Of a DNA stretch of 64,000 nucleotides, positions 32,170 through 40,979 are shown in pieces. Under the pieces are notes generated by a model. The model was not told the origin of the DNA, searched no databases, and saw only the letters and a list, made by a program, of their open reading frames with translations. Origin of the DNA: Arcicella sp034519515 (lineage in GTDB: Bacteria; Bacteroidota; Bacteroidia; Cytophagales; Spirosomataceae); NCBI GenBank assembly GCA_034519515.1, contig JAXHOK010000024.1:51945-115944 (forward strand). Reading direction: 5' to 3'. Positions within the stretch are counted from its first letter, which is position 1. Every line of letters starts with the position of its first letter. The translations under genes were made by a program, and so were the position numbers.

Positions 32170-35100
32170 ATGAACGCAAAATTACCTTCAAAATTAGGGC
32201 TATTCTGCCTGATTTTTACCACTTTAACATTTCAATTATTTTCTCAGAAAAATAAAAAAAATACCATTTCTATTCCCAATTCGAGTAGAACTATCGGTAT
32301 TACGGTGAACGATAGCCTTTTTAATGCCCTGAAATGGAGAAATATTGGACCATATCGTGCAGGGCGGTCATTGGCTGTTGCAGGTCATGCCGACCAACCT
32401 TTAATTTATTATTTTGGAGCAGTTGGTGGTGGAGTTTGGAAAACCATTGATGCAGGAGCAAACTGGTTTCCGATTTCAGATTCAACTTTTCACTCGTCTT
32501 CTGTGGGAGCAATTTCCGTTGCCCCATCCGACCCGAATGTTTTGTATGTGGGGATGGGCGAGGCAGATATGCGGAGTAACATTTCGTATGGTGATGGAGT
32601 CTATAAATCAACTGATGCTGGTAAATCTTGGAAGTTTGTGGGTTTACCAAAGGCTGATGCCATTGCTAATATTGAAATTCACCCCACTAATCCAGATGTT
32701 GTTTATGTCGCTTCAGTAGGAAATCCTTTTGCCCCAAATCCAGAAAGAGGTGTTTTTAGAACTACTGATGGTGGTAAAACGTGGAAAAATATTCTTTCCA
32801 AAAATGACAGTACGGGGGCAGCAATGGTGAGAATTGACCCTAACAATCCAAGAGTAATTTATGCTTCGATGTGGCAAGCCTATCGTAATGGGTACTCAAT
32901 GAGCAGCGGTGGAAAAGGTTGTGGTTTGTATAAATCAGTGGATGGTGGAGATACTTGGGAAAATTTGAGCCAGAAATCAGGAATGCCAAAAGGTGTTTTA
33001 GGTAAAATTGGAATTGCAGTTGCCGCTTCAAACTCAAATCGTCTTTTTGCCTTAATTGAAAATGCAAAAGGCGGACTTTTTCGTTCCGATGATGGTGGGG
33101 AGCATTGGACTTTAGTCAATGATGATAAAAATCTTTGGCAACGTTGCTGGTATTACATGGATCTGGAAATTGACCCAAAAAATGAAAATAATGTGATTGT
33201 TTTGAATGTGAATGCTATGAAATCGAATGATGGTGGTAAGACTTTTAAAAGAATTATGGTTCATCATGGCGATACGCACGATTGTTGGATAAACCCCAAG
33301 AATCCAGATAATTACATTATTGGTAATGATGGTGGTGCAGAAGTAACTTTCAACGGTGGAGCTACATTTTCGGATGTTGATATGCCCACCGCACAGTTCT
33401 ATCATGTGTCATTGGATAATGATTTCCCTTACAATGTGTATGGTGCTCAACAAGATAATTCATCGGTCAGAATAGCCTCACGCACGGATGGATTTAGTAT
33501 TGACAATAAAGCATGGTATCCCGTAGCAGGTGGCGAAGCTGGTTATATTGCGGCAGATCCACTGAATTCTAAAATTACTTTTGGAGGTGAATATGACGGT
33601 CAAATGTCGATGCACAATAAAGAAACTGGCGAAACAAGAGACGTAGCGGTTTGGCCCGAGTCAAGTATTGGAGCTCCCGTGGGTGTGAAGAAATATCGTT
33701 TTCAATGGACATATCCAATCGTTTTCTCTCCTCATAATCCCAAAGAACTGTTTATTACTTCCAATCATGTTCACGTGACGAATAATGCAGGATATTCTTG
33801 GGAAACTATTTCACCAGATTTGACACGCCACGACCCCAAAACTTTGGGAGAAACAGGCGGACCAATTACCAAGGATATGACAGGAGCAGAGGCTTATGGA
33901 ACAATTTTTACCTTTGCAGAATCACCCGTTGAAAAAGGGAATTATTGGACGGGTTCTGATGACGGTTTACTTCACGTTTCAAAGGATGGCGGTAAAAATT
34001 GGGAAAACATTTCTTTACCAACGAGCCAATTACCCGAATTTTCTTTGATGAATCTGATTTCTCCTTCTGAATTTGATAAAGGAAAAGCCTATTTGGCGGC
34101 AACAAAATATATGTTCGGTGACAGAAAACCATATCTTTTCAAAACATCTGACTACGGCAAGACATGGACAAAAATCACCAACGGTATTCCTGCGGATGAA
34201 TATTGTAGGGTGGTTCGTGAAGACCCAAACAAAGTTGGATTATTGTATGCAGGTACTGAAAGAGGCATTTATGTCTCATTTAATGATGGAGACTCTTGGC
34301 AAAAATTGCAGTTGAATTTACCCCAAACGCCAGTGCGTGATTTGCAGATACATAGGCGTGAAAAGGATTTAGTGATTGCTACGCATGGTCGTTCTTTTTG
34401 GATTTTGGATGATGTAACGCCTCTGTACGAAATCATGGACGGAAAAGTCAAAACTGAGGCACATTTATTCAAACCTCGTCCATCATATTTGATGAATGGC
34501 GGGGCAAGACCAAATCGTCCAGATGCTGATGCTGGAGAAAACGTGCCAATGGGGGTTCAGGTGAGGTATTATTTAGCCAATAAACCCAGTAAGGAATTTA
34601 AACTCCAATTTTTGACTGAAAAGGGCGATACTATCATCACTTATTCCAATATAAAAGATAAAAAAGGCAAAGCCTTCAAGGTTTCAAAAGACTTTTTTGA
34701 AGATACTAAACAACCCAAGCCAGGGGCAATTCCAGCCAATGCAGGGATGAATAATTTTGTTTGGAATTTCAGTTATCCTGATGCGGTGGAGGTTGAAGGA
34801 ACAAACGTAATGTGGGCTGGAAGCATTGCAGGAGCAACAGCAACGCCAGGTATGTATAAAGTAAGATTGATTGAGGACAAGAAAACGGTATCTGAACAAA
34901 GTTTTGAAATCAAAAAAGACCCACGTTTAAAAGCTACGGACGAAGATTATGCCGCACAATTTGACTTAGTCCAAAAAGTAAATAAAAAGGTTTCGGAATG
35001 TCATAAAACCATCAATCAAATCAAGAAAATTAAGACTTCGGTTAGTGGTTATTTATCTTCAATAAAAGATACAGCTGTGGTTTCTAAATTGAAAAAAGTA

Positions 35101-35409
35101 TCACAACCCATGGTTGATTCTTTGGATATTATCGAGAATGCTTTGATGCAGACTAAAGCAAAAGCTCCGCAAGATGTTTTGGCTTATCCGATAAGATTGA
35201 ACGATAAAATGGCGGGAGTTGCCAATTATGCCATGTCGAATAGTTTTGTGAAACCTAACAAACAGCATTACGCAGTTTATGAAGACTTAGCCGTGAAGAT
35301 TGATATAGTTTTGGCGAAATTTAATGATATTAAAGACAAAAAAGTACCTGAATTTAATGAATTGGTGAAACAACAACAAATACAAGCAATTGTATTGGAG
35401 GGAAAATAA
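32170..35409 (+). CDS. Secreted VPS10/BNR-repeat glycosidase-like protein
   Basis: 1079 aa. Signal peptide about 1-25 (ending LFSQ). Residues about 55-760 form a sortilin/VPS10-type propeller with many Asp-box repeats: STDAGKSWKFVG, TTDGGKTWKNIL, SVDGGDTWENL, SDDGGEHWTLV, SNDGGKTFKRI. The C-terminal 300 residues are helical with Lys-rich stretches (NKKVSECHKTINQIKKIKTS). These large Bacteroidota proteins are exported and often annotated glycosyl hydrolase BNR, but no catalytic set is proven. Role probably at the cell surface. Confidence 0.83.
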   Translation: MNAKLPSKLGLFCLIFTTLTFQLFSQKNKKNTISIPNSSRTIGITVNDSLFNALKWRNIGPYRAGRSLAVAGHADQPLIYYFGAVGGGVWKTIDAGANWFPISDSTFHSSSVGAISVAPSDPNVLYVGMGEADMRSNISYGDGVYKSTDAGKSWKFVGLPKADAIANIEIHPTNPDVVYVASVGNPFAPNPERGVFRTTDGGKTWKNILSKNDSTGAAMVRIDPNNPRVIYASMWQAYRNGYSMSSGGKGCGLYKSVDGGDTWENLSQKSGMPKGVLGKIGIAVAASNSNRLFALIENAKGGLFRSDDGGEHWTLVNDDKNLWQRCWYYMDLEIDPKNENNVIVLNVNAMKSNDGGKTFKRIMVHHGDTHDCWINPKNPDNYIIGNDGGAEVTFNGGATFSDVDMPTAQFYHVSLDNDFPYNVYGAQQDNSSVRIASRTDGFSIDNKAWYPVAGGEAGYIAADPLNSKITFGGEYDGQMSMHNKETGETRDVAVWPESSIGAPVGVKKYRFQWTYPIVFSPHNPKELFITSNHVHVTNNAGYSWETISPDLTRHDPKTLGETGGPITKDMTGAEAYGTIFTFAESPVEKGNYWTGSDDGLLHVSKDGGKNWENISLPTSQLPEFSLMNLISPSEFDKGKAYLAATKYMFGDRKPYLFKTSDYGKTWTKITNGIPADEYCRVVREDPNKVGLLYAGTERGIYVSFNDGDSWQKLQLNLPQTPVRDLQIHRREKDLVIATHGRSFWILDDVTPLYEIMDGKVKTEAHLFKPRPSYLMNGGARPNRPDADAGENVPMGVQVRYYLANKPSKEFKLQFLTEKGDTIITYSNIKDKKGKAFKVSKDFFEDTKQPKPGAIPANAGMNNFVWNFSYPDAVEVEGTNVMWAGSIAGATATPGMYKVRLIEDKKTVSEQSFEIKKDPRLKATDEDYAAQFDLVQKVNKKVSECHKTINQIKKIKTSVSGYLSSIKDTAVVSKLKKVSQPMVDSLDIIENALMQTKAKAPQDVLAYPIRLNDKMAGVANYAMSNSFVKPNKQHYAVYEDLAVKIDIVLAKFNDIKDKKVPEFNELVKQQQIQAIVLEGK

Positions 35410-35423
35410 ATTGAATAATAAAC

Positions 35424-35518
35424 TTCCCGAAAGTTCTTTTTACTTTCGGGAAGTTGTATAAGAATGAACTTCCCGAAACAATATCCATTGCGGGTAGAAA
35501 ACTTTCGGGAAGTATCAA
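35424..35518. repeat. CTTCCCGAAAGT palindromic repeat cluster, second locus
   Basis: acttcccgaaagttctttttactttcgggaagt is a near-perfect hairpin (about 35424-35456). More half-copies follow (aacttcccgaaac; aactttcgggaagt). It is the same family as 15593-15671. The long MFS frame starts inside it, so a later start is chosen. Confidence 0.8.
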
Positions 35519-35540
35519 AATCATATTACCGAAATGCCAC

Positions 35541-36737
35541 ATGAAAAACTTAAATTATGCTTGGGTAGTCTTGATTGCCTTGTTCTTTATTTACCTCGCC
35601 AGTAATGGTTTTGGATTTAATACTCTTCCACTTTGGTATCCCTCGCTCACAACTGAGTTCAATTTAGCCAAAGGACAAATCCAACAAGCCCCGACTATTA
35701 TGCTGGTTTTAGTTGCTTTTCTGTCACCTATTTTTGGATTTATGCTGGATAAATGGAATCCCAAAATGATGATGTTGATAGGGGTGGTTGGACTTTCAGC
35801 CTTGTTTTTAGGGTTTTCAAAAATATCTTCATTCAGTGAATTAAGGATATTCTACGCCCTCTACGCAGTGTTTCTGTGTTTTGGAGGAATTTTGACCAGT
35901 ATGTATTTGATTAACAAATGGTTTTCAAAATATAGGGGGATAGCCGTTGGTATTTTCTTGAACGCTTCCAGTTTGGGAGCAGCTATTTTCAATCCTTGGT
36001 CGGGAAAATTAATTGCCTTGAATGGTTGGAGAGGAGCAGAATGGACAATGTCTGTTGTGATGGTTACCCTTTTGATTTTACCTTGGATTTTTATTCGTAA
36101 TCATGTAAAAACAGAAATTATTTCAAACGTTTCTGAAAGTAAATCCGAAGCCATAACATTAAAATATGTAGCAAAAACACCCAGTTTTTACATTTTGCTA
36201 TTAATTACGGGAACACTTTGGTATTGCATCAATGGTTTGCTTTTCAATAAGGATTCTTACTTAAATGAATTACATAAAACCGTACAGGAACGTGCTTCAT
36301 TTGCTTCATTGTTCTTTCTATGCGGTTTTTTGGGTAAAATTTGCTTCGGCTTTTTAAGTGATAAATTTAGCAAAAAAGGAATTATGTTGATTTCTATTGC
36401 TAATCTTTTGTTAGGTTCTTGGTTATTGAAAGAATCTATTTCTCATCCAGAATTAGTAAAATGGGTTGCCATTGTGTATGGATTTGGGTACAGTGGAGCG
36501 TTCACGATGATTCAAGTATTGATTGCCGATTTTTATATGGGCAAGAATTACGGAATAATCTTGGGAATATTCACGATGGTTGATACGCTGGCAGGCAGTG
36601 CAGGAATCTTTTTAGTGGGCAAAAGTTTTAAAGATAATAATAGCTATCTGAATGCTTTTGACAGCATGATGATTCTCTGTGCGGTTACTTTGGTGGCTAC
36701 ATTTCTTGTTAAAAAACCAGTTTTGAAGCTACTGTAA
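35541..36737 (+). CDS. MFS transporter (OFA/monocarboxylate-like)
   Basis: 398 aa from MKNLNYAWVVLIALFFIY; the frame from 35454 starts in the palindromic repeat. About 12 membrane segments. The loop 2-3 region reads GFMLDKWNPKMMM and the loop 8-9 region FGFLSDKFSKKGIML, the MFS motif-A positions. The start YAWVVLIALF resembles oxalate/formate-type and monocarboxylate porters. Substrate unknown; neighbours suggest an organic acid or nitrile/amide compound (inference). Confidence 0.8.
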   Translation: MKNLNYAWVVLIALFFIYLASNGFGFNTLPLWYPSLTTEFNLAKGQIQQAPTIMLVLVAFLSPIFGFMLDKWNPKMMMLIGVVGLSALFLGFSKISSFSELRIFYALYAVFLCFGGILTSMYLINKWFSKYRGIAVGIFLNASSLGAAIFNPWSGKLIALNGWRGAEWTMSVVMVTLLILPWIFIRNHVKTEIISNVSESKSEAITLKYVAKTPSFYILLLITGTLWYCINGLLFNKDSYLNELHKTVQERASFASLFFLCGFLGKICFGFLSDKFSKKGIMLISIANLLLGSWLLKESISHPELVKWVAIVYGFGYSGAFTMIQVLIADFYMGKNYGIILGIFTMVDTLAGSAGIFLVGKSFKDNNSYLNAFDSMMILCAVTLVATFLVKKPVLKLL

Positions 36738-36829
36738 CATGGACGGTTTGACAGCCCTGTTCGTAAAGAAATATTTTTACGTTTCACTACCTACAAAGCT
36801 CTCCGTATTACTGATCAAAATCTAATCGT

Positions 36830-37459
36830 ATGAAAGTCAATTACTTAGCAATTTTATTAATTTTATCATTTTCTTGCTCCCCAAAAATTCAAAAATTCAT
36901 GTCTGATTTTGAACTTTTTAAATCTTATATCCAAGGAGATTTGGACAATAAAGCTCAAGTAGATGCTGAGATTAAGGCTGGGAAACAGATTCATCCTTAT
37001 GCTAAACACGTCAATCGACTGTTTGACCGCAAGATTAAAAACCTACCCGAAAATTATAATGGATTTTACATTTTGGAAGAAAGTTATTATACTTATCCAA
37101 ATAAACCCACCGAAATAAAACCGTATTTGTTTTGGTTTGAAAAAACCGAGGGAGGGAGAATAAAACTTCACTCGATACAAATTCCAAAAGGGTGGGATAA
37201 GAAAGATATACGAAATGATAATCCTAATTTTGTGCTTGATTTCGCTGATTTAATAGATTCTCCAACTTTTACGCCCATTGTCTATACAAAAACTGATAAA
37301 GGGTTCTATATAAAAGCACCTGTAAATTTACCAAATGGAGTGAAATTTACGCTCGAAGAAACCATCGGAAAAGATACATTTGAAGTGATGGAGTCTTTGG
37401 AAAAAGATGATAAGTTATTAACGCCTTATTCAACACCAATTATTTATAAAAGAATATGA
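36830..37459 (+). CDS. Hypothetical lipoprotein
   Basis: 209 aa. Signal peptide with lipobox LSFSC, predicted cleavage before Cys17. The mature part has FKSYIQGDLDNKAQVDAE and NGFYILEESYYTYPNKP, weakly recalling CpeT/CpcT-type folds (G-D-x-D-N and a YxLEQSY-like strand), and no recognisable catalytic residues. It overlaps the next gene by ATGA (37456-37459), so the two are coupled and probably act together. Confidence 0.65.
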   Translation: MKVNYLAILLILSFSCSPKIQKFMSDFELFKSYIQGDLDNKAQVDAEIKAGKQIHPYAKHVNRLFDRKIKNLPENYNGFYILEESYYTYPNKPTEIKPYLFWFEKTEGGRIKLHSIQIPKGWDKKDIRNDNPNFVLDFADLIDSPTFTPIVYTKTDKGFYIKAPVNLPNGVKFTLEETIGKDTFEVMESLEKDDKLLTPYSTPIIYKRI

Positions 37460-38469
37460 GATATAAAACGCTTGCCTTACAGATCACTTGCGATACCATC
37501 AATTCTTGTCAAACCAAACAAGAGGTTGATGCGGTTTATCGAAAAACTTTTACGAAAATAAATGCTCAAATCAGGGCTTCCAAGGCATTTATTGGTCAGG
37601 ATTTGAAATTAGTCGTTTTACCCGAATACTTTTTGACGGGCTTCCCGCTGGGTGAAACCATTGAACAATGGCGTGAAAAAGCTTGTTTGAAAATTGACGG
37701 AGTTGAATATGAAGAATTAGGTAAAATTGCGATTCAAAATCAGATTTATTTATCGGGAAATGCTTACGAATTAGACCCAAATTTCCCTGATATTTACTTC
37801 CAAACCAGTTTTATTATTTCTCCCGAAGGAAAAGTAATCTTGCGATACAGACGTTTAAACTCCATGTTTGCCCCAACGCCACATGATGTTTGGGATAAAT
37901 ATTTGGAAATTTATGGTTATGAAGCCATTTTTCCCGTTGTGAAAACCGAAATCGGTAATTTGGCTTGTATTGCTTCCGAAGAGATTTTATATCCCGAAAT
38001 TGCTCGTTGTTTGGCGATGCGTGGGGCGGAGGTAATTTGTCATTCATCGTCGGAAGTTGGGAGTAATCTTTTAACCCAGAAAAACGTTGGTAAATTAGCC
38101 CGTGCCATTGAGTCGATGGCATACTTGGTTTCAGCCAATTCGGCAGGGATGGGCGGGATTGCCATTCCGTTTGCCTCAACTGACGGGGCGAGTAAAGTGG
38201 TTGATTATAAGGGACTTGTATTATCGGAAGCAGGTTATGGAGAAAGTATGGTAGCTAATGCAGACATTGATTTGGAGGCTTTGCGATATTTCAGAAATCG
38301 CCCAGCGATGGGAAATCTCCTGGCGAGACAGCGGTTTGAATTATACGCTGAGAGTTACGCTAAATATAGTTTTTATCCCCCCAATACGCTCTTAGAAAAA
38401 ACAGCGACTCGTCAGCATTTTGTTGAAACGCAAATAGAAGTTATTAAAAATATTATCAATAAGTTTTGA
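37456..38469 (+). CDS. Carbon-nitrogen hydrolase (nitrilase superfamily)
   Basis: 337 aa, nitrilase-superfamily fold. Catalytic Glu in LVVLPEYFLTGFPLG, catalytic Cys in LACIASEEILYPEIARCLAM. The Lys of the E-K-C triad normally lies in a YRK/HRK motif; here it reads ILRYRRLNSMFAPTPHD, with Arg at the expected Lys position. Substrate could be an amide or nitrile. It sits between a lipoprotein and an aldehyde dehydrogenase, and coupling with the lipoprotein suggests one transcript. Confidence 0.8.
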   Translation: MRYKTLALQITCDTINSCQTKQEVDAVYRKTFTKINAQIRASKAFIGQDLKLVVLPEYFLTGFPLGETIEQWREKACLKIDGVEYEELGKIAIQNQIYLSGNAYELDPNFPDIYFQTSFIISPEGKVILRYRRLNSMFAPTPHDVWDKYLEIYGYEAIFPVVKTEIGNLACIASEEILYPEIARCLAMRGAEVICHSSSEVGSNLLTQKNVGKLARAIESMAYLVSANSAGMGGIAIPFASTDGASKVVDYKGLVLSEAGYGESMVANADIDLEALRYFRNRPAMGNLLARQRFELYAESYAKYSFYPPNTLLEKTATRQHFVETQIEVIKNIINKF

Positions 38470-38553
38470 GGTATGAGGTGTGAGCAATGAGGCATGAGTT
38501 ACAAAAAATCCTCAACGCTTACTGCTCATGCCTCATACCTCAGTCCTCACAGC
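38468..38553. repeat. Locus-specific word hairpin (ATGAGGCATGAG type)
   Basis: atgaggtgtgagcaatgagg on the left; inverted words gctcatgcctcatacctcag on the right. It begins in the nitrilase stop codon and ends 8 bp before the ALDH start. Confidence 0.7.
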
Positions 38554-38561
38554 TACAAGAT

Positions 38562-39965
38562 ATGCAAATAAAAAATCCAAGAACAGGAGAATACGATTAC
38601 GAGATATTTCCTCTGACTAACCAAGAATTAAAAGAAAAAGCCGAAGCCATGCGAAATGCTCAAATCGCATGGAAAGAAAATGGTATTGAGTTTAGAATCA
38701 AGGCTTTACAGTCTTGGAAAGACGTAGTTGAAGAGCATAAAGATGAACTCATTGAAGCACTTTGTACAGATACGGGCAGAAAATGGGAAACCGTTTTAGA
38801 GGCAGATTTAGTAGCCTCGTCCATCGACCGTTGGAGTAAGATTTCGAGAGAATTTTTTGCTCAAACCGTTAGAAAAACCTCTTCAATTCCGTTTTTGGAA
38901 ATTGAACAAGATTTAGAACCTTATCCATTGGTGGGCGTAATCAGTCCTTGGAATTTCCCTTTGTTACTTTCACTAATTGACACAATTCCCGCTTTGTTGG
39001 CTGGGAGTACGGTAATTGTGAAGCCTTCCGAGGTTACGCCCAGATTCATCAAAGTTATTGAGAAAACAATTGAGCAAGTGCCTGAATTACAGGATGTTTT
39101 GTGTTATGTGGAAGGTGGTGGAGAAACGGGTGCGGAGCTTTCTAAACTGACTGACTTGATTTGTTTTACAGGTTCAACCGCCACAGGACGAATGGTTTAT
39201 CAAGCCGCATCGGATAATTTTATTCCAGTATTTTTGGAATTGGGAGGGAAGGATGCGGTCATCGTGACGGAGAGTGCCGACATTGAGCGAGCCACCTCTG
39301 CCATACTTTGGGGAAGCGTTGCCAATGCTGGACAGTCTTGTTTATCCATCGAAAGAATCTATGTAAATCGAAATATTTACCATCAATTTCTTTCTCGATT
39401 AGTGGGTAAAGCAAATTTGTTAAATTTAGCATTTCCAACAATGGATTCTGGACAAATTGGACCAATTATTTCTGAAAAGCAGGTTCAAATTATGGATGAA
39501 CAACTGAAAGATGCCGTTCAGAAAGGGGCAAAAATTGTGGCAGGTTCAACCCAATGCGAAGAAAAAGATGGAGGATTTTACTGTCGCCCAACGGTTTTGA
39601 CGAATGTTTCGCATAAAATGAAAATTATGACCGAAGAGACTTTTGGACCAATTTTACCCGTAATGCCTTTTACAACTAACGAGGAAGCCATCGAATTGGC
39701 AAACGGAACGCAATATGGTCTAAGCGGAGCAGTTTTTGCAGGAACGGAAGAAGAAGCGATGGAAATTGCTCGGAAAATGAAGTGTGGGGCAGTTTCAATC
39801 AACGATGCGGCTTTGACGGCAATAATGCATGAAGGAGAAAAAAATTCCTTCAAAATGTCGGGCATTGGTGGCACACGGATGGGAGCGTCCGCCATCAAAA
39901 GATTTATGAAACAAAAGGCGTATTTAATTAATAGTCAAGGAGTTAATGCCCCTTGGTGGTTTTAA
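38562..39965 (+). CDS. Aldehyde dehydrogenase
   Basis: 467 aa from MQIKNPRTGEYDYEIF; the frame from 38487 reads through the word repeat. Signatures: SPWNFPLLLSLIDTIPALLA (oxyanion Asn), FTGSTATGRMVY, FLELGGKDAVIV (Glu) and NAGQSCLSIERIYV (catalytic Cys). It looks like the benzaldehyde/succinic-semialdehyde branch. It could oxidise the aldehyde made by a neighbouring reaction, e.g. from the nitrilase gene's pathway (inference). Confidence 0.9.
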   Translation: MQIKNPRTGEYDYEIFPLTNQELKEKAEAMRNAQIAWKENGIEFRIKALQSWKDVVEEHKDELIEALCTDTGRKWETVLEADLVASSIDRWSKISREFFAQTVRKTSSIPFLEIEQDLEPYPLVGVISPWNFPLLLSLIDTIPALLAGSTVIVKPSEVTPRFIKVIEKTIEQVPELQDVLCYVEGGGETGAELSKLTDLICFTGSTATGRMVYQAASDNFIPVFLELGGKDAVIVTESADIERATSAILWGSVANAGQSCLSIERIYVNRNIYHQFLSRLVGKANLLNLAFPTMDSGQIGPIISEKQVQIMDEQLKDAVQKGAKIVAGSTQCEEKDGGFYCRPTVLTNVSHKMKIMTEETFGPILPVMPFTTNEEAIELANGTQYGLSGAVFAGTEEEAMEIARKMKCGAVSINDAALTAIMHEGEKNSFKMSGIGGTRMGASAIKRFMKQKAYLINSQGVNAPWWF

Positions 39966-39967
39966 TT

Positions 39968-40035
39968 GTAACACAGACAGCCTTGTCCGTATTGAAAGAT
40001 TTTTTTATTTACTACGGACTGGCAGTCCGTGTTAC
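39968..40035. repeat. Two GGACWGSCWGTCCG palindromes downstream of ALDH
   Basis: acacagacagccttgtccgt (39971-39990) and actacggactggcagtccgt with gttac (40011-40035). The second is the near-exact reverse complement of a unit at 46394-46420, so the two frame the minus-strand half of the maltodextrin locus. Confidence 0.75.
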
Positions 40036-40038
40036 AAA

Positions 40039-40911
40039 TCACTTCAATCTCGCCACCATAATTCCCGTTTGGGCTTTATTCTTCGCCAAATATTCAGCCA
40101 AGGGTTTATCCGTTACCATCACTCTTTTGAAATCAGAGGAGGCGTGGAGCAGATAAACCCTTTTATCTTGTAAGCGAATGGCAAAACCCACGTGTGTAAT
40201 ATCCAAACCTTCAATATTGGTGGTAATAGCAATAATATCACCATTCAGCAATTGGTTTTCAATATTTTTCACCTTAGATTTTGGTATGTATGTATAATTT
40301 TGCTGATTCATTTTCTCTTCAATTTTTTGTATTTTTTCTTGAAGTGAAACATTATTTGGAAACGGATATTTGTTCCAATGGGTACTCATAAAATTAATAT
40401 TTTTTTTCCATTCAATTCCTCCTAAACTTGGCGTAACATCCGTTAATAATCCGTCCTGAGAATGCGTATATAGCCAATCTGATAAATAATGGATTCTGGA
40501 ATCATAGCCCTTTATTTTACCCTTATTATAATATCTCAATCGCTTTAAATACCCTTCAAATTTATTAAAAGAAATATCACTTTTTCGATACGTTAAACCC
40601 ATCGCAATACAGGTCTCCACGAAAGTCGTACAATCAAATTCACGCAGATTGACCACTAATTTCTCTGAGGTATTTCCTTCCAAAGTATGAGCTTTGTAGG
40701 GGCGATTCAAGAAACTTTTGGCAATATTCAACGTAAAATCATCCAAAGTCGAACCTTGGGCATTTTGAATTTTACGAATGTAAATTTCCTCGTCTGATTC
40801 GGTTTGGTTGAAGGAACAAAATATTAGTAAGCATAAAAAAAAGACAGATTTTTTAGCTTGTGTATTGCTAAAAAATCTGTCGATATTCTTTTTGAATTGT
40901 ACGGTCATCAT
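40039..40911 (-). CDS. DUF1460-family (N-acetylmuramoyl-L-alanine amidase-like) protein
   Basis: 290 aa. One hydrophobic N-terminal segment (KSVFFLCLLIFCSF) that may be a signal. The NlpC/P60-like core shows LREFDCTTFVETCIAMGLTY (catalytic Cys in D-C-T-T-F) and ITHVGFAIRLQDKRVYLLHA (His), the DUF1460 pattern. These enzymes are cell-wall amidases by homology. It lies downstream of the maltodextrin transporter on the same strand with a 68-bp gap, probably unrelated in function. Confidence 0.83.
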   Translation of the reverse strand: MMTVQFKKNIDRFFSNTQAKKSVFFLCLLIFCSFNQTESDEEIYIRKIQNAQGSTLDDFTLNIAKSFLNRPYKAHTLEGNTSEKLVVNLREFDCTTFVETCIAMGLTYRKSDISFNKFEGYLKRLRYYNKGKIKGYDSRIHYLSDWLYTHSQDGLLTDVTPSLGGIEWKKNINFMSTHWNKYPFPNNVSLQEKIQKIEEKMNQQNYTYIPKSKVKNIENQLLNGDIIAITTNIEGLDITHVGFAIRLQDKRVYLLHASSDFKRVMVTDKPLAEYLAKNKAQTGIMVARLK

Positions 40912-40979
40912 TTCGTTTGGTAAGGATTCTGTTATTTTAAGAATACTTTGATAACGAATTTATAATTTGGTTAATTTCG

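Noticed and set aside
35454..35540. N-terminal extension of the MFS transporter
   Set aside because: Encoded by the cttcccgaaagt repeat and lacks hydrophobicity; MKNLNYAW fits an MFS start.
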